A stretch of 64,000 bases of DNA from Shouchella rhizosphaerae (GTDB taxonomy: Bacteria; Bacillota; Bacilli; Bacillales; Bacillaceae_D): positions 558,001 to 622,000 of the forward strand of contig NZ_FRBS01000001.1 in the NCBI RefSeq assembly GCF_900142675.1. The letters are read 5' to 3'. A program made the position numbers and the translations under genes. Under the pieces are notes generated by a model, which did not search any database, had not been told where the DNA came from, and worked only from the letters and a program-made list of their open reading frames with translations. The number at the start of each line of letters is the position of its first letter. Position 1 is the stretch's first letter. Of the stretch, positions 58,455 to 64,000 are shown piece after piece.

Positions 58455-59459
58455 GTGATAAAACTTAGTGTCCTAGACCAAGTTCCTCGCTCCAGTGAGA
58501 CAACAAATGAAATTGCCTTAAAGGAAACAGCCGACTTGGCTCAAGCAGCTGAAAGCATGGGCTATTTCCGTTACTGGGTGGCCGAACACCACGATTTGCA
58601 TGGCTTGCTTTCGCCAAGCCCAGAAATTTTACTAGCCTACATCGGTGCTAAAACCAACTCAATCCGCTTAGGAGCTGGAGCAATCTTGCTTCCTCATTAT
58701 GCCCCTTTTAAAGTGGCAGAGTCTTTTCACATGCTTGCCAACCTTTTTCCAGGGCGGATCGACCTTGGCTTGGGCCGTTCGCCAGGGGGTTCGGCAGAGG
58801 CTGCGGAAGCCCTTTCTGGCAACTTTATCGAACGCATTCATACGATGGACGAGCGTATGACGGAGCTAATGCACTTTCTGAAACGTGACTTTCCAGAAGG
58901 GCATAAATACGCTTCCTTACAAGCTGTGCCTCTTCCTTATGAACAGCCGGCGGTGTATATGCTTGGAACGTCTAAGAAGAGCGCTGCCTTAGCGGCTAAA
59001 CATAACCTCCAGTATGTTTATGGCCATTTTATGGATGATCAAAACGGCCAAGATGTCATTGCCCACTATCGAAAGCGTGCGAATCAGGCTACGAAGCCAA
59101 TTGTTTGTGTGTTTGTTTTATGCGCCGAATCGAACGAAAAAGCGAGGCAGCTTTACCGCTCTGTGCGGCTGTGGCAAACAGCCAATCAACAAGGGAGGAT
59201 GATGGCCGCGATCCCGACTGAAGCGGAAACGGCTTATTTTCTCACCCAATTGAACGAAGAAGACCGTGCTGCTGTAATGAATGTGCCATCAACCGCCATT
59301 GTGGGCGACAAACAGCATGTGAAAGAACGCATGGATGCCATTGCTAATTCGCTTCATGTCGATGAGTTGATGGTGTTGACGCATGCGCCTGAGCTTAGCG
59401 ATCGCCTTCATTCATACCGGCTATTGGCTGAAATTTACCCACAACTTGTTTCCTTATAG
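58455..59459 (+). CDS. Luciferase-like (LLM class) flavin oxidoreductase, second copy
   Basis: The 334-residue protein has the same signatures as the gene at 56246: AAESMGYFRYWVAEHHDLHGLLSPSPEILLAYIGA near residues 31-65, [13 protein letters not shown] near 100-112, and AVYMLGTSKKSAALAA. The two share the fold but differ enough to be separate subfamilies rather than a recent duplication. The start is GTG 58455 after GAAGGAT; an ATG at 58438 in another frame runs into a stop. Substrate unknown. Confidence 0.9.
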   Translation: MIKLSVLDQVPRSSETTNEIALKETADLAQAAESMGYFRYWVAEHHDLHGLLSPSPEILLAYIGAKTNSIRLGAGAILLPHYAPFKVAESFHMLANLFPGRIDLGLGRSPGGSAEAAEALSGNFIERIHTMDERMTELMHFLKRDFPEGHKYASLQAVPLPYEQPAVYMLGTSKKSAALAAKHNLQYVYGHFMDDQNGQDVIAHYRKRANQATKPIVCVFVLCAESNEKARQLYRSVRLWQTANQQGRMMAAIPTEAETAYFLTQLNEEDRAAVMNVPSTAIVGDKQHVKERMDAIANSLHVDELMVLTHAPELSDRLHSYRLLAEIYPQLVSL

Positions 59460-59468
59460 GTCCCCTAT

Positions 59469-59504
59469 AAGCGCTGCCCATGTGTCCTGGCGGCGCTTTT
59501 TCTC
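59469..59504 (+). terminator. Terminator of the second luciferase-like gene
   Basis: AAGCGCTGCC at 59469-59478 pairs with GGCGGCGCTT at 59489-59498 (one mismatch), then TTTTCTC. Confidence 0.65.
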
Positions 59505-59578
59505 TTCTTCAAAAGTAGGCACCAATCCAAATTCGCGACATACGTTGAAATAAACGGCATTGCAAATGAGGTGGTTAG

Positions 59579-60505
59579 ATGGAAGTGTACCGCCATATCC
59601 ATGAACTCATAGGTTCAACCCCCATGCTTGAACTGACGGCCTTTCCGCTCCCGCGCCGTGTGCGTTTATTTGCAAAGTTGGAGTATACCAATCCTGGAGG
59701 AAGCATTAAAGACCGTTTAGGCATCAAACTCCTCAAGGAAGCAATTGCCACCGGTAAAATCACACCGAAGGGCACATTGATTGAGCCAACGGCTGGAAAT
59801 ACAGGGATTGCTCTTGCGCTCGCAGCGATTGGCACGGATGTAAAGGTCATTTGTGTCGTGCCAAAGGCATTTAGCATCGAAAAGCAGCAGCTGATGCGCG
59901 CCCTTGGAGCTGTCATTGTCCATACACCGAGTGAACATGGGATGAAGGGAGCAATTGCAAAAGCAAAAGCGTTAGAACAAGAGCTTGATGATGCTTATTG
60001 CCCGCAGCAGTTCAGCAATAAAGCGAATCCACTCGCTTATTATGAGACGCTTGGCCCAGAAATCGTTCACGAGCTTGATGGCAAAGTTGATGTTTTTGTT
60101 GCAGGCGCTGGAACAGGAGGGACATTTTCAGGAACAGCCGCTTATTTAAAAGAAGTGATCCCTGGCATTCGCACTGTTGTGGTGGAACCAGAGGGTTCGA
60201 TTTTAAATGGTGGGGAGCCAGGACCGCACCGGACTGAGGGAATTGGGATGGAATTCATCCCAGACTTTGTAAACAGGTCTTTATTTGAAGCCATTTATAC
60301 GATTTCAGACAACCAAGCGTTTAAGCGGACACGCGAACTCGCTGAACATCAAGGTGTGCTTGTCGGCAGTTCTTCAGGTGCTGCTCTTGAAGCTGCCTTG
60401 CGAGAGGCTGAAATGGCCGACGAAGGTGCCCATATCGTCACTGTCTTTCCTGACGGGGCGGAACGGTATTTGAGCAAAGGCATTTATGAGGAGGAACCTT
60501 TGTGA
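59579..60505 (+). CDS. mccA: Cystathionine beta-synthase (MccA type)
   Basis: The 308-residue PLP enzyme of the cysteine synthase fold matches MccA (YrhA): the PLP lysine in NPGGSIKDRLG near residue 44, the substrate loop EPTAGNTGIALALAA near residues 69-83, and the phosphate site GAGTGGTFSGTA near 178-189. MccA condenses homocysteine with serine or O-acetylserine to cystathionine, the first step of methionine-to-cysteine conversion. It overlaps mccB by four bases; the mtnN gene of the B. subtilis operon is not here. GAGGTGG precedes the ATG. Confidence 0.92.
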   Translation: MEVYRHIHELIGSTPMLELTAFPLPRRVRLFAKLEYTNPGGSIKDRLGIKLLKEAIATGKITPKGTLIEPTAGNTGIALALAAIGTDVKVICVVPKAFSIEKQQLMRALGAVIVHTPSEHGMKGAIAKAKALEQELDDAYCPQQFSNKANPLAYYETLGPEIVHELDGKVDVFVAGAGTGGTFSGTAAYLKEVIPGIRTVVVEPEGSILNGGEPGPHRTEGIGMEFIPDFVNRSLFEAIYTISDNQAFKRTRELAEHQGVLVGSSSGAALEAALREAEMADEGAHIVTVFPDGAERYLSKGIYEEEPL

Positions 60506-61638
60506 GGAAAAAGACACAGCTTATCCATGGTGGCATTGGAATGGATGCTGAAACAGGCGCAGTCACGCCACCGATCCATCCAGCCAGCACATTTAAACAA
60601 AAAGGAATTGGCAACTTTCAATATGAGTATGGGCGAACGGGCAACCCGACGCGCCATGCGCTTGAGTCTTTGCTTGCTGATATAGAAAGCGGGGCCCATG
60701 GGTTTGCCTTTGCCTCAGGATTGGCTGCGATCACCGCAGTGATGAAGCTTTTTTCATCTGGTGATCATATCATTGTAACCGACGATGTGTATGGCGGGAC
60801 ATACCGGCTATTTACAAAGATTTTGCAAAGGGAAGGGATTGCAGCTACTTTTGTCGATACGGAGGATCAAGCGGCTGTCGCAAGGGCAAGAACAAGCAAA
60901 ACGAAAGCGATTTTTATTGAAACGCCAACAAATCCATTGCTGAAAGTAACGGATATACGGAAACTGGCCAGCTATGCGCAAGCGGAAGAATTGCTTCTTA
61001 TTGTTGATAATACGTTTGCCACCCCTTATTGGCAAAACCCTCTTGTATTAGGAGCGGATATCGTCGTCCATAGCGCTACAAAATATTTAGGCGGCCATAG
61101 TGACGTTGTTGCTGGCGCGGTAGTCGTTAAAGACGAAAAACTAGCTGAAACGCTCGCTTTTATTCAAAATGCGACAGGCGCTGTTCTTGGCCCAACTGAC
61201 AGTTGGCTATTGATGCGGGGCATCAAAACGCTCGGTGTAAGAATGGAAGAAATTGAAACGAATGCGCGTATGCTCGTGAAATTTTTGCTTGGCCATCCAA
61301 ATGTCAGCCGGATTTACTATCCAGGTTTAGTTGAACATCCTGGCCATGCAACGCATGCTTTGCAAGCGAGAGGGTTTGGCGGCATTATTTCTTTTGAGGC
61401 TGCGAGTGAAGAAATTGCTGACAATGTGTTAAACAAAACGACCTATTTTACTTTAGCAGAGAGTCTCGGAGCAGTTGAAAGCCTGATTTCATTGCCAGCT
61501 AAAATGACTCATGCCTCGATCCCAGAAGACAGGCGCAGTGCCCTTGGCATTACAAATACACTCGTTCGTTTGTCTGTTGGTTTAGAAGACTTTGAGGATC
61601 TGGCCGAAGATTTGGAAATAGGGCTTACAGTGTTTTAA
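60502..61638 (+). CDS. mccB: Cystathionine gamma-lyase (MccB type)
   Basis: MccB (YrhB) splits cystathionine to cysteine, completing reverse transsulfuration. The 378-residue Cys/Met metabolism PLP enzyme shows TPPIHPASTF near residues 24-33, YGRTGNPTRHALE near 46-58, SGLAAITAV, IFIETPTNPLLKVTDI with the cofactor Asp region DNTFATPY, and the PLP lysine in HSATKYLGGHSDVVAGA near 190-206. The start is GTG 60502, within the end of mccA, behind GGAGG. Confidence 0.94.
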   Translation: MRKKTQLIHGGIGMDAETGAVTPPIHPASTFKQKGIGNFQYEYGRTGNPTRHALESLLADIESGAHGFAFASGLAAITAVMKLFSSGDHIIVTDDVYGGTYRLFTKILQREGIAATFVDTEDQAAVARARTSKTKAIFIETPTNPLLKVTDIRKLASYAQAEELLLIVDNTFATPYWQNPLVLGADIVVHSATKYLGGHSDVVAGAVVVKDEKLAETLAFIQNATGAVLGPTDSWLLMRGIKTLGVRMEEIETNARMLVKFLLGHPNVSRIYYPGLVEHPGHATHALQARGFGGIISFEAASEEIADNVLNKTTYFTLAESLGAVESLISLPAKMTHASIPEDRRSALGITNTLVRLSVGLEDFEDLAEDLEIGLTVF

Positions 61639-61665
61639 ACACGTGCGATACGCGCGTGTTTTTTT
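61638..61665 (+). terminator. Terminator of mccAB
   Basis: AACACGTGCG at 61638-61647 pairs with CGCGCGTGTT at 61651-61660 (one G-T pair), then T residues. Confidence 0.75.
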
Positions 61666-61723
61666 ATGTAACTAGGACGTTTGTCACGTTTTGAGGAAGC
61701 AAAAATGAGAGGATAAAACGACA

Positions 61724-61828
61724 ATGTATGTTTTTCAGGTTAATCGTGGAAAACAAAAGGCTAGTGTTCGTCATCGGAGTCGCTCTTCTATGAGCAAATG
61801 GAAGCAATTTCAAAAAAGCAGTTGAAAA
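61724..61828 (+). CDS. Possible 34-aa basic small protein
   Basis: ATG 61724 follows GAGGAT at a fitting distance and the frame ends with TGA at 61826-61828, next to the Fur box. The peptide starts MYVFQVNRGKQKASVRHR and is rich in Arg, Lys and Ser. I do not recognise it; it may be a chance frame. Confidence 0.3.
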
Positions 61829-61842
61829 TGAGAATCGTTATC
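61824..61842 (+). promoter_or_regulatory. Fur box upstream of the heme monooxygenase gene
   Basis: GAAAATGAGAATCGTTATC matches the 19-bp Fur consensus GATAATGATAATCATTATC at 16 positions. It lies 36 bp before the HmoA-like gene, overlapping the probable promoter, so iron would repress it. Confidence 0.75.
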
Positions 61843-61878
61843 AATATAATGAGAATAGAGAAGACGAGGAGGGATTGA

Positions 61879-62220
61879 ATGTTTTTTTTGCAAACGAAAA
61901 CGCTCATTGTCGAAGAAGGACATGGAGACAAGATGGTCGAAAAATTCGCTGCTGACGGAATCATTGAAGAGCAGCCAGGGTTTATTGATTTACAAGTAAT
62001 GAAACAAAAACCACGAAAAGGCCAAGAAGAGATTTTAGTGCTGATTCGCTGGGATTCAGAAGAGTCGTGGAAGGCTTGGGAAAAAAGTGATGCCCATCTG
62101 GCTGGCCATCGTGCCAATCGTGGCAAGCCTAAACCTTCATTTATCATTGATTCCAACCAAAAAGTATACAACCACTTAGCTGGCAAATCGTTTCGCAAAC
62201 CTGTTAAACACGAAAGCTAA
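61879..62220 (+). CDS. hmoA: Heme-degrading monooxygenase (HmoA/IsdG family)
   Basis: The 113-residue protein has the ferredoxin-like ABM fold of IsdG-type enzymes that open heme and free its iron: MVEKFA and IEEQPGFIDLQVM near residues 20-47, then ILVLIRWDSEESWKAWEKSDAH near 58-79 with the conserved Trp and the heme-ligand His. A 16/19 Fur box lies in front and a siderophore gene behind, which supports an iron-acquisition role. B. subtilis HmoA (YetG) is the closest known type. GAGGAGGG precedes the ATG. Confidence 0.88.
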   Translation: MFFLQTKTLIVEEGHGDKMVEKFAADGIIEEQPGFIDLQVMKQKPRKGQEEILVLIRWDSEESWKAWEKSDAHLAGHRANRGKPKPSFIIDSNQKVYNHLAGKSFRKPVKHES

Positions 62221-62273
62221 TGGACTATTGGAACGTTAAAAAGAAAGGCGATGAACCGGTGTTGTACAAGTAT

Positions 62274-62294
62274 AACGGGGCAACCCGTTTTTTT
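62274..62294 (+). terminator. Terminator of hmoA
   Basis: AACGGG at 62274-62279 pairs with CCCGTT at 62284-62289, loop GCAA, then T residues. Confidence 0.75.
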
Positions 62295-62304
62295 AAAACA
62301 TAAT

Positions 62305-62319
62305 TGAGAATAAATCTCA
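62305..62319 (+). promoter_or_regulatory. Possible Fur box upstream of the siderophore gene
   Basis: TGAGAATAAATCTCA has the arms TGAGA/TCTCA of a 7-1-7 Fur-type palindrome, 26 bp before the gene. The right half departs from consensus. Confidence 0.45.
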
Positions 62320-62344
62320 TTGGATTTCCAGAAGGGATGAAAAC

Positions 62345-64000
62345 ATGGCTCCATCAACGAAACATATTGCCGAAAGTGCGTCATTTCAAGCATTTGTAAA
62401 CGGCTTTATTCGTGAGACGGGGGCAGGGTGCATAAAGGCATTAACAACTGTCGATGAAGTCGAATTACAACAAAAGATGCACGGCCCTTTCATCATGGAA
62501 CTGCATTTGCCAATACAGAAAACAACGTTATGGATCGATGTGCCTTACAGGTCCCTTGTCGGCCGCCACACGTTTGGGGATGTTTTTCGAATTAAGCAAG
62601 GAGGAAAGTGGCAGCAAGAAGAGCCTTTTTCAGCCATGATTTTGCTTGTACAAGAGTTGCATGCACAAGCGAAATCAAATCCGGAAAAGCGAAGCTCTTG
62701 TTTTGAAGAATGCTTGTTGCGCATGATCGATAGTCTTCAAACGATGCACTCCTATATCGAAGTACGTCAAAAAGACGGGGGGGAACTATACGAAAGTAAA
62801 CAATGTTTTATTGATTCGGAACAGTCGCTCTTGTATGGCCATTGGTTCCATCCAACACCGAAAAGTAGGCAGGGTATGGCTTATTGGCAACATTCATTAT
62901 ATGCACCGGAGTTAAAAGGACGGTTTCAGCTCCATTATTTTCTTGTCCACCATGACCTTGTTGAACACGGCTCGTTGCTTGAGAGCAGCGCCTGTGAATT
63001 GGTGGCACAAGACGTTGGCGCTCCGTCATTTCGAAATAACGATCAAAATTGGATTGTCTTTCCGATGCATCCGCTCCAAGCCCAATACTTGCTAAAGCAC
63101 ACTTCTGTTATAAAGGCAATGGAACAAGGGTTGATAAAAGACATAGGACCAGCGGGGAAGCTTTTTAGCGCAACCTCTTCGATACGAACGGTTACAAGTG
63201 AATCAGGAAAATGGATGTATAAGTTTTCGATTCCAGTAAAAGTCACCAATTCACTCCGATTGAACCGGCGTCATGAACTTCAAGCAGGAATGTTGGTAGC
63301 AACGTTGCTCCACCACTCGGAGACGCTCCGGATAAATAAGGGGTTTCACATGATCGGGGATCCAGCTTATATGACGGTACGTTTGCCTGGAATGGAAGAA
63401 AGCGGGTTTGAAACGATCATTCGTGAAAATCCGTTTCAAGATGGCGGTGCCGGCGTCACTTCTATTGCTGCTCTTACCCAAGATCCATTGCCTGGCTATG
63501 ATTCAAAGCTTGCGGGCTTAATGAAAAAGGTCGCGGTGCGCGAATGCCTACCAGTCTCCACAGTTAGCATTCATTGGTTTAAACACTATATTGACGTGGC
63601 TGTTCGGCCACTTATCCATTTGTACGACGAACTTGGTTTGGCACTTGAAGCACATCAACAAAATAGCCTAATCAACATTTATAGCGGCTACCCGAGCGCT
63701 TTTTATTACCGTGACAATCAAGGCTATTACTTGGCAAATTCTTATAAAGACGCTCTGTTGGCAAAAGAGCCTAAATTAAAGGACGTCGATGGACTATTTT
63801 ACAAGGACGCCCTCATTGACGACCGATTTGCGTACTATTTGATCTTGAACCAAGTGTTTTCATTAATCTGCCGTTTTGGTGTTGACGGTCTCCAGGAAGA
63901 AGCGGTTTTGCTTGAAGTGTTGCGTTCAGCGCTCGCTGAACTGGAGGTTACTTTAGTTGGAGCAGGCAAGCGTTTTGTACAAGGGTTACTGGGAAACGAA
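62345..64000 (+). CDS. IucA/IucC-family siderophore synthetase, 5' part
   Basis: The frame runs open from ATG 62345 to the window end (552 codons), so the C-terminus is missing. It matches the NRPS-independent siderophore (NIS) synthetases of the IucA/IucC type, which use ATP to couple citrate or related acids to amines. Visible features are the FPMHPLQAQY motif near residue 239 (HPxHP-like, family hallmark), SATSSIRTV near 276 and KFSIPVKVTNSLRLN near 293, and the C-terminal-domain HWFKHYIDVAVRPLIHLYDELGLALEAHQQN near 410-440, with the H-Q-Q-N end typical of the family. AAGGGATG precedes the ATG. Neighbouring Fur-type sites fit iron repression. Confidence 0.92.
   Translation, partial: MAPSTKHIAESASFQAFVNGFIRETGAGCIKALTTVDEVELQQKMHGPFIMELHLPIQKTTLWIDVPYRSLVGRHTFGDVFRIKQGGKWQQEEPFSAMILLVQELHAQAKSNPEKRSSCFEECLLRMIDSLQTMHSYIEVRQKDGGELYESKQCFIDSEQSLLYGHWFHPTPKSRQGMAYWQHSLYAPELKGRFQLHYFLVHHDLVEHGSLLESSACELVAQDVGAPSFRNNDQNWIVFPMHPLQAQYLLKHTSVIKAMEQGLIKDIGPAGKLFSATSSIRTVTSESGKWMYKFSIPVKVTNSLRLNRRHELQAGMLVATLLHHSETLRINKGFHMIGDPAYMTVRLPGMEESGFETIIRENPFQDGGAGVTSIAALTQDPLPGYDSKLAGLMKKVAVRECLPVSTVSIHWFKHYIDVAVRPLIHLYDELGLALEAHQQNSLINIYSGYPSAFYYRDNQGYYLANSYKDALLAKEPKLKDVDGLFYKDALIDDRFAYYLILNQVFSLICRFGVDGLQEEAVLLEVLRSALAELEVTLVGAGKRFVQGLLGNE

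Noticed and set aside
1-64000. CRISPR arrays, insertion sequences, prophage, tRNA or rRNA
   Set aside because: No regularly spaced repeats of CRISPR type, transposase or integrase motifs, tRNA cloverleaf with TTCGA-type arm context, or rRNA sequence was recognised in the window.

Overview
The window looks like the chromosome of an endospore-forming member of the Bacillaceae, probably from the alkaliphile group (Shouchella/Alkalihalobacillus relatives). The evidence is spoIVA, ypjB, SpoIISAB, TRAP and the Bacillus-type order yphF-spoIVA-folE-mtrB-hepS-menG-hepT-ndk-cheR-aro-trp-hisC-tyrA-aroA-ypiABF-qcrABC-ypjAB-ypjD-dapB-mgsA. The genus is inferred from gene content. No rRNA, tRNA, CRISPR array or insertion sequence was recognised.

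Bases 1-33150 are largely collinear with the B. subtilis aromatic supraoperon region. A truncated YphF-like gene is followed by spoIVA (spore coat), folE and mtrB (TRAP). A quinone operon comes next (hepS, menG, a UbiA-type prenyltransferase, an MqnA-like chorismate dehydratase, hepT), in which two futalosine-pathway genes sit between menG and hepT. Then come ndk, cheR, aroC-aroB-aroH and trpEDCFBA with a TRAP-controlled leader, hisC, tyrA and aroA. After a 380-bp gap lie ypiA, ypiB, ypiF, the menaquinol:cytochrome c reductase genes qcrABC, ypjA, ypjB, a zinc peptidase, a Bcr/CflA pump, a YpjC-like membrane protein, ypjD, dapB and mgsA. Chorismate made by aroC/aroA can serve Trp, Tyr/Phe and, through MqnA, menaquinone for the bc complex.

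Bases 33150-48600 are more mosaic: a GNAT and an RtcB-family ligase, small hypothetical genes, two methyltransferases, an IDEAL-domain protein, convergent zwf and gnd separated by an AT-rich islet with a ClbS/DfsB-like gene, two tandem secreted peptidoglycan-binding/3D-domain proteins, a manganese-type CDF exporter, a branched-chain aminotransferase and a HAD phosphatase.

Bases 48600-64000 hold a TPP riboswitch with the ykoEDC thiamine/HMP ECF transporter, a DNA glycosylase, a LOG-family hydrolase, an NlpC/P60 wall hydrolase with a WalR box, a TetR-Eis operon divergent from a luciferase-like oxidoreductase, a SpoIISA-SpoIISB toxin-antitoxin pair whose 48-codon antitoxin is easily missed, a second luciferase-like gene, mccA-mccB for transsulfuration, and a Fur-box-associated heme monooxygenase followed by an IucA/IucC siderophore synthetase cut by the window edge.

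The least expected signals are intergenic. Two orphan minus-strand promoter-terminator units look like small RNA genes (21879-22009, with a cre site inside the promoter; 37639-37749). Two diverged copies of a roughly 100-125-bp repeat each abut a gene-end terminator (36910-37036 and 45278-45381). WalR, Fur and TetR sites link several accessory genes into regulons. All promoter, operator and RNA calls were made by eye and are untested.
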